Position numbers and translations under genes: made by a program. 64,000 bases of DNA. Source: Elgaria multicarinata webbii. Taxonomy: Eukaryota > Chordata > Lepidosauria > Squamata > Anguidae. This document shows positions 14,221 through 27,109 of the stretch, in pieces. The stretch lies in NCBI RefSeq assembly GCF_023053635.1, contig NC_086172.1:92656181-92720180 (forward strand). The letters are read 5' to 3'. The notes below the pieces were generated by a model that was given only the letters and a program-made list of their open reading frames with translations, did not search any database and was not told the origin of the DNA. Within the stretch, counting starts at the first letter, position 1. The number at the start of each line of letters is the position of its first letter.

Positions 14221-16544
14221 ATGTTTGCATGACACACTTATTCCACCCAGAAGGAATATATCAGCTTTCCCCCTCATTATAATTCCTTGGCTGCAGGATT
14301 ACTCATACTCTGCATCTTGTAATGAAATCATTACTATGGGGTGGGGGTCAAGGGGGTTTCGGAAAGTAACACCCAATGGTTGCATATAAAAAATGCTCTA
14401 ATGTTCTATGGTGGTATCATTTATTTCTGCTATTGTACAGTTGGGAAAGAGGTGTGGAATCCAGTTCAATAACATAGACTATACCTTGATGGTCAGGGAG
14501 AGAATTTCTCTACCTATTGGTTTCTCATATGAGTTCCAGTCTGGAGCTGTATTTGTTCCCATTGAGAGTAAAGGGTGAGGGCCATGGGGTCTACCTTGTC
14601 TCTGGCAATATCTTTCTTTGTCCACCTCCATAATCAAATACAAAATTGGAGATGAGTCCCTCCTCCATGCCATGTGATAAAAATGGAAGGTCCACATTGA
14701 TTGTACTTTGCTGGAAGCCCATTCGGTCAGAGGAACCCAATGTTTCATTGTGAAATTATGATTTCAGCTACCATATGAAGTTAAAGGCTGAGACCCAAAC
14801 AAGTGAAATGATGTACTCGACTTCACCCTGCTGTCAGTTGTCTTGCATGGCAAATGGAAATGGCACCGGATCTTCTCTTGGGGCTTTTCTCTGCAAACAT
14901 CTGTTTAAGATAGGAGAGAAAGCCAATAACGTCTGATGGAGTAGACCCTTTTATATGGAACAAAGCTCTTCTCATGATAACTTTTCTAGTAATAAGGCCA
15001 TGCCTCCTTCAACCTTCTTGAAAGGTGATGATGAATAAAATGCTCTAACAGTAGTTCATCTCCTGCTCCTCCATCATTATGCATACTTACACTAGTTAAG
15101 AGATTATGGCCTTGGGGTCTGCATAGGAGCTGTATTCATGGCATATCTGTGCATCCATCCACACACATGCTTCCTGATGCACTAAGGCACTCCTGATTAA
15201 GAAGATCAGGCTGCATATAAAGTTGTGACTGTGAGATTTAATATATCCTTCTTCATCAAATCTATAAAAGACATCCCTCCTATGTTTTCCTTCAGCTTCT
15301 TCCACCTTTATTCTTTCCGGGGTCTGGGGTGGAATCTGTTAAGCAGGTAAAAATGTCTTTTTACCTATACAATGTCTTTTGACTGAAATCACCAGGAGCT
15401 CTCCACCTGAAATCACCCACTGTTGAGTCACAATATACCTCGGAAAAGGACTTGATGTTTTCAGGTAAAGTTCAATAAAATTCATTTTCACAACGGGAAC
15501 AGGCCAATGGATACATGACACCAAAAAGGCAACTGCTTCGCTTACATTGTCATGTTATTGAATTCTTGGTACACAGATCTTAACTGACAGGTGTAATATA
15601 CTGCTTTTACTCTAGAGTAGGTGCAAGGCCCCTGACCCAGATCTTAGAAGTCCCCCTACCCCCAGGCTAGGGTCCCCACCCAGTTGGGAAGTGCAGAAAA
15701 GACAGCTCCAAGTTGCAACTATTTGTCACCAGTACCCTGGAAAGGAGAGCTTCTCAACTTTAGCATCAATTAGGCATGCGGGTGGGGTGGGGAACTGTAG
15801 AAACAATATTGCAGTATGTTAATTGCAGACTGTTTGGCTAAAGATGTTATTGTAGGAATTTGGAAGAAACAGTCAGTCCCAAGTGACCTGCAAACATTTA
15901 TCTGTGAAAACAGATAAAACAACTCAAATGGCTGAAGTACACTTACATTTACAAAATGCTTTTGACAATTGTCCACATCAAAGATTAATGACAACAATGT
16001 AGAGTTGTGGAATCTTAGGAGAAATAGCTTGCTGGACAGAAAGCTGTCTTAAGAGCAATAGAAAGAGGCTAGTTATAAATGGAAAATCAATCTTTCTCTC
16101 TCCCTCCCTTCCGCCTTCCCTGCACACTCAGAGAAGTACTGGGAGGGAAAGAGACACTCTCAAAATAAAATAATGTGCTCTACACTTAAATTATTTTTGT
16201 TTAATGCAGGAAGCCATTTTGTTCGTCCAGAAATTATATTCATCATCTTAAGCATCAGTATAAAAGCTCTGTTTAAAATGTTCTCATGCTGCCTTATATT
16301 CCAGACCAGTTCTGTTCATCCACTCATGCATTGAAATGAGTATCACTTCCCCTTACAGCTCCATTTACTGGGTGGAAGAACAACCAGTTTAGATCTGTGT
16401 GGTTTAGAACTGTTTGGTTACATTGTTAAAGCAATCAACACTCTGTGGTGCTCTTGTTACATTAGAAACAAGCAAGGTATGTCCTAAGAGAGAACATTGA
16501 AGAAAAAATGACAAGAAGGAGACTTAAAAAAACAAGGTGTACAA

Positions 16545-16700
16545 TAGGGAGCTGCTTGACACTGAGTCAGGTCATTGGTCCATCTAGCTCATTATTGTCC
16601 ACATTGATTGGCAGTGTCTTTCCAAGATTTCCCAGGTCTACCAGGGATCAAACCTGCAATGTATGTGCACTGCCGTGAAGTTACAGCTCCTTCCTGGTCC
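16545..16700 (+). mobile_element. tRNA-derived SINE fragment
   Basis: GTCATTGGTCCATCTAGCTC at the start and GATCAAACCTGCAATGTATG near the end match the copy at 24543; worn. Confidence 0.6.
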
Positions 16701-17559
16701 CACTTGGGCTGCACGGACCCCAACTCCCTGCCCATGTCTATTATAACTAGCTTACATCATACACTACATCATACACCACACTGTCAGAGAACAATATTTA
16801 AGAAAATATCTTAAAAAAAAAACCTTTTAACCCAGCAAACAAAGCAAGTTCAAAATGAATTACTGAACTGTCCAAGAGCACTTTTTAGTAATAAATTGTA
16901 AGCATTCTCTTCAGTATAGGATCCTAGTTCTGATGAATCTCCAATCATTAGAGAGCAATCCTAAGGTACCCAGACAGCATGTGAGGGGCCATATATTTGG
17001 CAATTCTCCTCCAAGGCAGAGACAGAGCTCTGAAGTCAGAGGACAAGAACCAACTGTGGATCTCTCCCCCACGATGATCCCTGCCATGCAGCAGCTCCCT
17101 CTGTCAAGGTCAATACTGCAACCTCAGAAAGGGAGGGAATGGATGTGCTGGGGTGAGGAGTGGACAGAGAGGAGAGAGGCCATGGATCCATTGGATCCAA
17201 AGGCCTCTCAGTTGCCAACCCTGCATCCAGCAGGGAGGGAGTGTCAGGTGGCCTCAGAGGCTCATGTAATGCAAAAAGCTGCTTCAGAGGACAAAGGGGC
17301 AAAAATTGCCTCCATCACTCCACCTGCCCTGCCAGCAAGAGCCCAGCAATGGTTTGGAGGTATGGAGGGCTCTGATATTGGAGCCTTCCATCCTTTGGGA
17401 CTTAGAGACTGGAAACTTTTATCAGCAGACTGGTGTGCTCTATTAAGAAAAAGGGTAACATCAGTCCAGGCTTTTCTTTTGACAGCTTGCCTCTCTAAAA
17501 TTATATTGATTATTATTCTCTTTATTGCATGTCCAAATGCCTCTTACTTTTTGAATGAG

Positions 17560-17765
17560 AGAGCACAGTCTTATAATGCATAGAGCCTTTCATTCAGACT
17601 TGGAAAGCCTGGGTTCATACCCCAGCTCTGCTCACTCACCTTAGACTGACTGTGATTCATCAGCCAATGACAGAGGGAATGGGATAACCCCATAGACACC
17701 ACCCTTCCTTGAAGGAGAGATGCAATGCAAATGTAATTAATACTATCTTTGCCAAACCCTACAAA
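17560..17765 (+). mobile_element. Sauria-type SINE, degraded
   Basis: A tRNA-like head (AAGCCTGGGTTCATACCCCA resembles a TPsiC arm) and a following body are weakly like the copy at 61755. Confidence 0.4.
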
Positions 17766-17774
17766 CTAAATGAG

Positions 17775-17892
17775 GGGTGGGCAATTTGTGACCCTTCAGA
17801 TGTTTCAGCCTACAAATCCCACCAACCCCAGTCAGCCAATGGTGAGGGATGATGGAAGTTGTAGGCCAAAACATCTGGAAGCCCATTCCTGG
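17775..17892. repeat. Pal-110 palindromic repeat
   Basis: Inverted arms CTTCAGATGTTTCAGCCTAC and GTAGGCCAAAACATCTGGAA. Confidence 0.75.
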
Positions 17893-17977
17893 TTTAGATT
17901 AATGTTCTGGTTCCACAGGCTCTGTGCAGCTTCTGCCTTTCTGTGATGAGTATGGGAACATCTCAGGGTGATAACTG

Positions 17978-18115
17978 AGGTGGGCAACTTGTGACCCTCC
18001 AGATGTTTTGGCCTACAACTCCCACCATCCCTTAACCATTGGCTCTGCTGACTGGGGCTGATAAGGTCACAAGTAGGCCAAAACATCTGGAGGGCTACAA
18101 GTTGCCCATATAGGT
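17978..18115. repeat. Pal-110 palindromic repeat
   Basis: Inverted arms CCTCCAGATGTTTTGGCCTA and TAGGCCAAAACATCTGGAGG, perfect over 20 bp; the second copy within 200 bp. Confidence 0.8.
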
Positions 18116-19417
18116 TTGAGAATGTAAAAAGAAAATGTGATGTGAACTGGACAAATTTCTCCCCTATATTTCTACTCATTAGTTGTTCTTGCCACCATGG
18201 AGGTTGGAAGTGTGCCATTAACAATGGATAGTGGAAGCTTTGCTGCATCTCTCTCTGCCTTCTGCCCTGCCTCTCTCTGCCCTGCCCTGCCCTGCCCTGC
18301 CTCCCCCCTCTCTCTCCTGTATAATCATTTTAATGCCTTTTCCCCTGTTTCCTGTGGGATCAGCCTTGGCCCTGCTCCCTGTGTCTGGACCTGTTTCAGG
18401 CCAGTCTTTCCAAGGATATTAGCAATGAGATATCCAAGAGAATCTTGCAAGTCCTGCTTTTCTGTTTTAACTGCAGAAGCCTTCATTCCCGCCCCCGCCC
18501 CCATATCTGTGGATCCTGCATCTTTCATCACAGACAAAATTGCTTTTTTAAGTGGCAAGGGGCAAACTCAGGGACATGATCGATACACAGATACAAAAGA
18601 TTACAAAAGTCAGGATAAAACTAATCAGGGATTTACTGAAATGTATGCTGTGTGGAACTATGGACAATGTGCTGAGTGATCCAATGTGTTTAGCTGGGGA
18701 TGTATTCCACGTTAATGCGTAAAATCAGAGTATCTCAAGCCAATACCTAATTATGTCAAATCATCAAAGACATACCTCCTTACATTAGCAGAAGAGGCTA
18801 CTAAGGCCTGTAAAGGTTTTAGATTCTGATCAGGCATTTGTCTTACCTTATCACAGCACAGCAGGGATATAATTACTCTCTAGGTACAATGATGCACAGA
18901 GGGATAAAGGTGACAGGTGTATCTTGTATCTCAGTATACCAAAGTAAGTGCTTGCACTTCCTGCATCATCTGACCATTGGATATCTCAAGGTGAACCAAC
19001 AAATAAAGATGTTTATGCTTGGGAAAGGGATGGGTCCTGTGTGTCTTGAGAGAATCTGTTATACTAAGGTATGATGGAGAAATTCTCAGCACTGCAAAAC
19101 CTACTGAGGCAGGGGCACACCACCTTTTCAGCCCTGAGGGCTACATACAGTGCCAGGTGGTGGGTCAGGGGGTGCATCCCAGCAATCCTGCTAAAGATTG
19201 CTGTGGTGCTGGTGGAGAGGTTTTAACCTCACTCTCATCCCAGCAATCCTGCTCAAGATCTCTGGGCATTTGGGATTGCTGAACAAACCCCAGCAATCCT
19301 GATCAGGATTACTCTACACATGAAGTCTGCAGGTTGTGCACCCCTGTTCTAAGGGGAAAGGTGTGATGGCCTGCAGAGGCTGAAGCATATTTGATTAGGA
19401 TACTTGAAGCTCACCCA

Positions 19418-20137
19418 GGGCCTTGCTAGACCTGCCGGCTTACGCCGGCAGGGAGGCGGGGCCGAGGCGCGCTAACATTAGCACGCCTCCCCCAGGCTAC
19501 CACATGGCGGACGCGTAGGGACGTCGCGTCCCTGCGGCGTCTGCCATTTTTAAAATTATTTTAAAGGGGCCAGGTGCGGCCCGAAGACGGTGGACAAGGT
19601 AAGGTTTTTTTATTATTATTTATTTTTTACGGGAGGGGGGGCGAAGGCTGGGAGGGTGGGTGGCAGGGTGGGTGGCACGGGGGGAGGGTGGGTGCGATCG
19701 CGCCGCGAGCCACCCGAGCCCGGGCAATGCCTGGCATGGGGCGGCAATGCCGCCCCATGCCAGGCATTGCCCGGGCGGTGCGCGGCGCGATCACATCCGC
19801 CCTCCCCCGTGCCACCCACCCTGCCACCCACCCTCCCAGCCTTCGCCCCCCCGCCGATGGGCACAGCGCTCCTATGAGCGCTGTGCCAAGTCCGCAGCTT
19901 TTCGCGGCTCCTCGCGAGTAAGCGAGGAGCCGCGAAAAGCTGCGGAAGTCCCTAGACATTCCCCAGCTCCGGCCTGAGGCTGGAGCTGGGGAAAAGGCGC
20001 GCCATAAGCGAATTCGCTTATGGCGCGTTGGAGGAGGCCTCAGCGCGGCCTGTCTCCGGATTCCCCTGTGCGTCATCTGGATGCACAGCAGGGAAGCCGG
20101 GACAGAAGGCGCACTAAGGCCTCGTCTAGGAAGGCCC
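19418..20137. mobile_element. 720-bp GC-rich multi-palindrome, Harbinger-like family (copy 3)
   Basis: Ends GGGCCTTGCTAGAC and GTCTAGGAAGGCCC are flanked by CCA on both sides, a 3-bp duplication. The interior is a chain of near-perfect hairpins: 19635-19852, 19861-19886, 19892-19945 and a perfect 30-bp one at 19998-20027. It is dense in undecayed CpG, suggesting a recent insertion. The facing open frames on both strands are palindrome effects. No transposase is present. Confidence 0.75.
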
Positions 20138-20559
20138 CCAGACTAATTTTCCCAACGTAGCTTTAATGGCATGGGTCTGCAAAGGGCTGCTTTACACTTG
20201 CATGCTCAACACATGATGACAGCAGCACCAGGTGGCTACTTGCATGTGTGACTGAGCCATAACAGCTTAATTGCCATAGGCAGATTTTTCGTAGAAGCCA
20301 ATGTCAACTCAAATACAGCACTTCCGAAGGGGATGCATTCCTTGGAGGGTCATCAAGTTTTGAGTAATTCAGTAGAGAGAACTCAAGTGATGCACATGCC
20401 TGATGTCTGAATCGGACCTGAGTAAAGGTCTTCTCCTCGTCGCAGAGACACTACATTCAGTCTGCACATCTCTGAAACTGGGAGGCAAATCATCTGGCTC
20501 AGAGAAATGTCATTTCTCAATCATATGGAGCCCTGCCACCTCTTTTCTTTGATTTGTAG

Positions 20560-20925
20560 AACTTCAGAGTCAGAAGGGTCCTTAGAAGTCATCCAATCCC
20601 ACCCTCTGTTCGACATAGGCATCTCACAACTACAGCATCCCTGAGAGATGGCTGTCCAGCCTCTGCTTAAATATTCTCAGGGAAGGTGAGCTCACCACCT
20701 TCTGTTCCACTGATGAAGAGCCCTAACAAGTAGGAAGTTTATCCTATTGTTTACCTTCACTCTGCTTCCTTACCATTTCCACTCATTGGGTCTAGTTATG
20801 CCCTCTAGAGCAACAGAGAAGTCTGCTCCATCTCCCGCATGACAGCCCTTCAGATATTTGAAGGCCACCATCATGTCTCCCTTTAACCTCTTCTTCCATT
20901 TCTGCTCAGAGCACACTCCCCAAAC
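20560..20925 (-). mobile_element. CR1 LINE 3' fragment
   Basis: AGTCATCCAATCCCACCCTC, then GAGATGGCTGTCCAGCCTCT and a stretch ending near GGCCACCATCATGTCTCCCT, are standard CR1 3' sequence read in reverse; diverged, so old. Confidence 0.8.
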
Positions 20926-21059
20926 AATACTTAAAATGAACAGTGAAATGCATCCTAGATCTCTGTGAGGTTCTGCATTTGTTTTTAAAAAGCTCCATGT
21001 TGATTCATGCCATTGTAATAAATACTACAGTGCATGCCATCCATTATGCATGGTCTTTC

Positions 21060-21215
21060 GTAAGTGGTGCAATGGATGGAATGTTGCATTTCCACCCTGC
21101 TCAGCTATGAGATTGGCTGAGTAGCTTTGACAGATTGCTATCTCCCAGACTAAGCTACTTGACAGGGGCGTTGTGAAGATAAATGAGAGGAGAGGATTAT
21201 GAAGCCGCCACTGCA
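21060..21215 (+). mobile_element. Sauria-type SINE, degraded
   Basis: GTGGTGCAATGGATGGAATG head and GACAGGGGCGTTGTGAAGAT body match the SINE layout at 61755. Confidence 0.55.
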
Positions 21216-21959
21216 CACATGCTATAGGTTTGAGCAGGAGATCTGACATCAAGGAGGAAGTATTCTCAGCCTTGGCAAATCAGTGAAGAAGTAAGTAAAG
21301 TAAATGAATAGTAGCTTGTTATTCTAACACAGGAACGCCAAAGGAATTGGCTTGGATACTGAGTTGACCTTCCATGCATTAGAAGGACTTATCTTTGGGG
21401 AAGGGTGGTTGATCCAGTGAAGGTGGGGTGAGAAGGTGATTTTCGCCAATTCTTCTTCTCCATTAAAAGCCCTGCACCAGCTCTGATGTCGGTCCTCCAA
21501 CGCCCCAGAACAGATTATCCTGGGGCACAAGGGCAAGGGGTAATTGGCTCAACCACCTCCTTTTTCCACTTGCAGGAGTATCTCCCATGAACAGATTGAT
21601 ACTCATGGGATCTCAGGATCCAAGCTGTTCTTTCTAAGATGGATTCATATGGTCATTTCCCACACTAGCTAGGCATTTTGGAGTAGGGCAGATAGCTGCA
21701 TATCAAACCCGTTCACACCATCATGTATGCCAGGATGCCAAGATTATATTGCCCTTTTATAAATCGATGGTGTCACCACACTATTTTTTTCAAAATTGGG
21801 GCTGGCAAGCAGTTTTGTTGTTGTAACACATCAGGAATGTAGAAGAACTTGCAGAGCATAGAATGCCAATTGGAGGCTGCCACTCTATGCTTAAAACCAA
21901 AGTTCATTGTGAAACAGAAGAGAAGAAAAGGGAAAAACCTAAACAAATCCACAATAAAG

Positions 21960-22093
<134 letters not shown>

Positions 22094-23811
22094 GTGACTG
22101 CGTACTTCTTTATATCATTATAGATAAGTCCATCTAATTTTAAAGCAGCTATTGCAAATAAAGTAACAGATTTGTTCTAGTCAGCTGAAAACATAATTTT
22201 TTCTCCCCCCCAAAAAAAGTTAGTTGTTTGCTTCACAACAGAAGTAATACATGCAGCCATTTAAAGCCTGCCTGCCTGCCTCCCTCCCCAATCCCAACCC
22301 CAACCCCTAATAAAAAACATTACGTCCAGGATCTAAAATTACTTAGCAGCAGCACTGCGCTGGTGGCTCAGAGTCTAGCAGCTTCATGCTGCCTTTGGAA
22401 AGTAGGGATATTCCTTTTCAGCAAGACGAACAGCACACATGTCACCATTACCCATAACAGGTGGAGGTTGTTAAAGGGGTTCCACTCTCCTTTCCACTGT
22501 GCCTTCCCTCTTTGTGACTTCAGCTTCAGCACCTGATGAAGTTAAGAAATAAATAGACACGTATTTATGAGCAAAGCTTCTGTTATACTCAATACTCTTG
22601 TTTGACTCTGTTTTTCATTCAGCTTATTCCTATGAGGTTCTCTCTCTTGTCATGTGAAGTTTGCTTTCATGTGATTTGGATTACTAATTGGTTTACTCCT
22701 CTAAAGGGCATATTGGTCTAGGGGGCTCCATCATAACATATTTGTTTGTCCTAGAAACATGACATTTTTAGAGGTACCTTGAATTTTCAGAGACATTCAC
22801 AGTTTCAATAAGCAAAAGCAAACAGATTGTGTTTTATTAGCCTGACAATATTATGATTTTCAGTTGCACAAATATTCTTTTGTACATTTCCAGCTTGATT
22901 TGAATCCCCACCCCACCCAATACATGCATTTAATTTGCACTTAAAATGAAAACAATGTGACCCTTTATTCTGCAGTTGTGCTGGAAACTTAATGAGATTC
23001 CATTGTAAGGTCAGACATCTCCTTAACTGTTCTGCCAGATCAGGGGTTCGATACACCAAGGGAACAAAGTAGCACCATAAATTGATAGCTTGGCAGCTCT
23101 CAATTGTACTGACATTTTCATCAACTCATCTAATTTTTGAGTTAAATGGGGAAGAACTAAACTTATGGCCACAACAAACTATTTCCTGAAGTGAGACATT
23201 CAACACTGTTCTGTGAAATTAAATCTGCTTCCAAGGTTATTTGTTTATTCCAACCAAGCAGTGATCTTAGTGATGCAACCTGGTGCTGTGCTATAGGCAG
23301 TCTTCCAAATAACATGGTGAATTATATTAGATTGGAGGGAGGGCGGCTTGGGCAGCAGGGGTGGGTGGCAAGTCTACTATGACCTGAGAATCAAAGGGAG
23401 AGAACAGTGTTTGTGTTGCTAGCCAATGGTTGGCCAATATGTCCCAGGGGCAAACTACAGTTAGGGCAAAGATGTATGAATGCATCTCCATCTCTCTAAA
23501 GCTTTTGCAAATAGCAGTTGTAGGGTGACCAATCCAGACAAGGAAAGGATTGCGGGAGGGGGGGGGCGCTTAACCATTTCCCATCATTATCATCTTGAAA
23601 ATTGCCCCTCTGAAGCTGCTATTGGCCCCATTAGTAAAAATGAATTGGCCCATAGGCTGAGCCCATAAAAGGACAAGAAGCTGCTTTGAGGAGCATGGTT
23701 TTCATGGAGTAAATAGCCAGAGGGAAAGGGGTTAACCAACCCTCTCCCTGAACTTCCCAAGCTATCTAAGGTGCTTTCACCTCTTCCCCTGAAAGCACCT
23801 TGCATGGTTTC

Positions 23812-23860
23812 TTTAGAATTCTGACTGGTTCTGAACCCAAAGCAGATTCATCACCCCACT
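23812..23860. repeat. GTTCTGACT dispersed repeat fragment
   Basis: ATTCTGACTGGTTCTGAACC followed by GCAGATTCATCACCCCACTG. Confidence 0.65.
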
Positions 23861-23985
23861 GACTCTACTGCTCTAGATATTTTGGACTACAGCTCTAAGC
23901 ATCCCTGACCTTTAGCCATGCAGGCTTTGGCTGATGGGAGTTGAAATCCAAAATATCTAGAGGGCACTAGGTTGGGGCAGGCTGG
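23860..23985. repeat. Pal-110 palindromic repeat
   Basis: Inverted arms CTAGATATTTTGGA and TCCAAAATATCTAG; it directly abuts a GTTCTGACT repeat. Confidence 0.7.
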
Positions 23986-24164
23986 TGTAGAGGCCTGAAG
24001 GGTCTTTCTATGGGGTTAGAACCATGATGCCCCATTCATCCATGCAAGACATAATAGCATATGAAGCAACCTTATCACTGAAGGACTGCCTTCACCCATA
24101 TCAGCCTGTCCACATTTAAGATCCACAAGAGAGGCCCTCCTCATTTGCCTGCCTGTGAGAACAG

Positions 24165-24545
24165 AAAGGTGGGTGACCATATGAGAGACAGCCTTTTTGT
24201 AATGGCCCCCTACCTCTGGAATAAGATGCCGTCAGGGCTCTGCCAAGCCCCATCATTGCAAGCTTTTAAGAAGGCCCTGAAAATCTACTACTTTACCTTC
24301 ACCTTCCCTTGATTGTGATTAACTGGACTGAATTATGACTGCACTTGTCTGTTGTAAATTTTATTTTATGCTTGTGATTGCTGTTTTTAAAAGGCTTGCT
24401 GCAGTTGCTGTTTTTACCATTTTTTTATTTTTACCATTTAAAAAAAACTGAGTCAGTTTTCACTATGTGTTTTATTGTTGCATGTCAACTTGGAAGAGCT
24501 CCTGCCCTGAAAAGCAGCCAAGAAATATTTTAAATCAATCTATTA
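24165..24545 (+). mobile_element. L2-like LINE 3' end
   Basis: The reading around CCCCTACCTCTGGAATAAGA (products like 'LWNKMPS...FKKALK') is a non-LTR reverse transcriptase C-terminus. The A+T-rich 3' tail after it resembles that at 3305-3475. Confidence 0.6.
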
Positions 24546-25090
24546 ATCAATACCAGGTCATGACATTGGTCCATTTAGCTCAGTATAGTCTACAGTACAT
24601 GTGGGCAACCTGCAGCCCGCATGCAGCCCTTGGCCACTGTTTGAGTGATCTGGGAAGCCCTGCCCACTTTTCCCTACAGCACAACTGATCAGGCATCAGC
24701 TGGGCTATAGAGATCAGTTGGGTATTTCCCTGCTACTATTAGCAGCACAGAAACAGTGATCTGGTTTAGGATTGAGGGTGACGGCAGGGGTGGGAAGGCT
24801 TTAACCACATACCTCCAATGATCCTGATCCAGAGAGTGTGTGTGCATCTCCTGGTCTCACCCACTGCCTACTCACCATGAGCCCTGCTGACTTGGGCAGC
24901 CCCTGCAAGGGCCAATGCACCTCCCGCCAACCCCAAAAAGGTAGGCCTCCAATGTTCTAAGATGAATGGTGGCAGCTCTCCAGTGCTGAGACAGGAATCT
25001 TTACCAGTCCTGCCCAGAGATGCTAGGAACTGAACCTGGGACCTTCTGCAAACAAAGCTCTAACTACTGAGCTATGGCCCTTTCCCAAAT
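24543..25090 (+). mobile_element. tRNA-derived SINE split by a later insertion
   Basis: The body starts at ATTGGTCCATTTAGCTCAGT and resumes at 24960, ending CTGAACCTGGGACCTTCTGC. About 24600-24960 is a separate repeat ('GTGGGCAACCTGCAGCCC') inserted in it, so the inserted piece is younger. Confidence 0.6.
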
Positions 25091-25367
25091 ATTATTTGAT
25101 ATTGCAGGAATCAGGTGATGAAAGTGCATGAGTGAACCAGGCCAGAGAAACCCATGTGCTTCATCAATGAGAATCCTTCACTGAACCCTATCCTATACTT
25201 CAGAAGTATAGGGTACTGTTCAGTGGAGGATACTCATTTATTCTAACTTGATGTTGGCAGGAAAATGCAATATGAAGAAAGTATGTCCTTTTGTGCTCTG
25301 GTCTGATTCTCAGTTTCCCTCTTAGCCTATTCTGATGCAGGCACACAGGCAACCATGGATAAATGAT

Positions 25368-25425
25368 AGAGCAATCCTCAGTGCTAACTCAGTGCAGGAC
25401 TTATTTCTGAGTAAACATGTTTAGC
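25368..25425. repeat. ACTTCTGAGTAA dispersed repeat
   Basis: GCAATCCTCAGTGCTAACTC leads to TTATTTCTGAGTAAAC. Other copies are at 29795, 46368, 47078, 51763 and 58262. Confidence 0.55.
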
Positions 25426-25719
25426 ATCAGGCTGAAAAATCTGAAATCTCTGGGGACTTGCCTGGGGAGAGTGAGCCTACTGTGCGCCTTCTTCTGAACT
25501 TCTCTAATATTCTTCCTCAGCTTAGGACAGCTCCTCTTAGCATGCCACATGGCAAGGGGCCAGAGAAGCAAGGGCCAGCTTTCTAAGGATGGAGACATTT
25601 AAAGTCCTGGAAGCATCCACAAACAGAGATGTGGAATGGTTTTACTTTGCATATGATGATAGGTGTCAGCAGTGAGATTCCTCAAGGGTGCCTCGTTTTC
25701 AGATTTATGATGTGGACCA

Positions 25720-25835
25720 GCCTTCTCCAACCTAGTGCCCTCTACAACCACCATCATTCCTGGCCATTGGCCAAGCTTGCTGGGACTAATGGGAATTATT
25801 GTTCAAAACATCTGGGGGAAGGCTATCGGAGAAAA
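25720..25835. repeat. Pal-110 palindromic repeat (worn)
   Basis: CTTCTCCAACCTAGTGCCCT start and AAACATCTGGGGGAAGGCT end. Confidence 0.65.
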
Positions 25836-26371
25836 GAAGCTCACAGAACCCCATCACAACTACTCTTAAACAGGCTCTGAAAGCATTCCCCCTCTCAATC
25901 TCTGTAGAAATCCCACCTTTTAACCATCTTAACCTTCCTGGTGGCATATATAAAACTGTGGTTAAAGTGTGCTTAGGAGTAATCGGTCCTCCACAGTGTG
26001 CACCTGCAAGTAATCTGAGAGTGGCTCATTCTTCACATCAAAGCTTTTCTGGGGATAAAACGGGTGTGTGTGGGGGGGACTATGGAAGCTTTGGCAATTG
26101 CGACCTGAGGTCTTGTCTTTTCGAAGAAACCTAATAGCTTCTTCTCTGCTACAATCCAAGTGCTTCTTGCCATTGAAAGCTCCTTAATAAAGCAGTAATT
26201 CTTGGTCTGCCTAGCTTCCACTGTTAGTACATTTACTGAACTCTTTCTTGGCAGGATGCACATTCCATTCAAGAAGCTCTGTGTTGATGTTTAGTGTCGC
26301 TCTATCGCTGGTAAAACCCTGTTCAATCCTTTGCTGCTATTGCAAAGAGGTAAACTATTAATGGTAATATT

Positions 26372-26530
26372 AAAGGTGCAATCCTATGCAAGTTTAGATA
26401 GAGGGGGAAATCCTATAACTCAGCATCCCATAGCAAGCAAGGCTCACTGGCAAATGCTGAGAGTTGTAGGAATTTTCTCTCTCTAAACATACATAGGCTT
26501 GCAGCCTAAAGGTTCTTTTTGAAGGCAGCA
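26372..26530. repeat. AATCCTATGC palindromic repeat
   Basis: Inverted ends GGTGCAATCCTATGCAAGTT and a worn TAGGCTTGCAGCC, with inner arms of CTCAGCAT / ATGCTGAGAGTTG. Related copies are at 34648, 37605 and 39893. Confidence 0.65.
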
Positions 26531-26551
26531 TTTTCTTAGGTATCCCTACTA

Positions 26552-26622
26552 TGTAGTTCTGACTAAAACCCAGAATGGATCCACAGCCCCACCAAAATCA
26601 GAGCCACCAGCCTTCACTGCTA
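26552..26622. repeat. GTTCTGACT dispersed repeat
   Basis: TAGTTCTGACTAAAACCCAG through GAGCCACCAGCCTTCACTGC. Confidence 0.65.
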
Positions 26623-27109
26623 CTATCCCTATATTTCAGCTGGAGGACTACTTATTAGGCTACCTACTGCACTGATGGCAGAGTGGAAGCCAGGGAGTTG
26701 TCAGGCTTTTTTCTATCTGAATATGCAAAGGATTGCTCCCTTAGGCCCTCATTACAGTAACCATCACAGGCAATGATAAAATAAGAGAAGATACTATAAA
26801 ATAAAATAAGATCTGCTTCAAGGTTGGAGGTGCAGGAGGTTTAAATGCCAACATTTCTGGAAGATCAAAGAAAACAGAGCATGTCCTCTTTCTCCAGGCA
26901 AGGTGCAAATATCTAGAAACATTTCTTGCCAGCGTTGGGTTGCACTGGTTGGTTAAATCAACCAGAAAACAACAACTGTATTTCTATTAGCCAACACAGC
27001 AAAAGATATATAACATAAACAGTGGGTTTGAGTGCCACAGTCGAGAGTGTACACCTGTGTTTTTTCCCCTTCCACGTGCATGTGGCAGATAGTTGCACTG
27101 CTGCAGGGA

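Noticed and set aside
16933-17583. 216-codon plus-strand open frame, the longest in the intergenic region
   Set aside because: No recognisable domain, no splice or promoter context, and its last codons run into a SINE-like sequence. Its composition shifts midway, as expected of a chance frame. A search for orthologues would settle it.
19574-20076. Overlapping Pro/Gly/Arg-rich open frames on both strands
   Set aside because: They are produced by the large GC-rich palindrome of the element at 19418; both strands carry nearly the same sequence.
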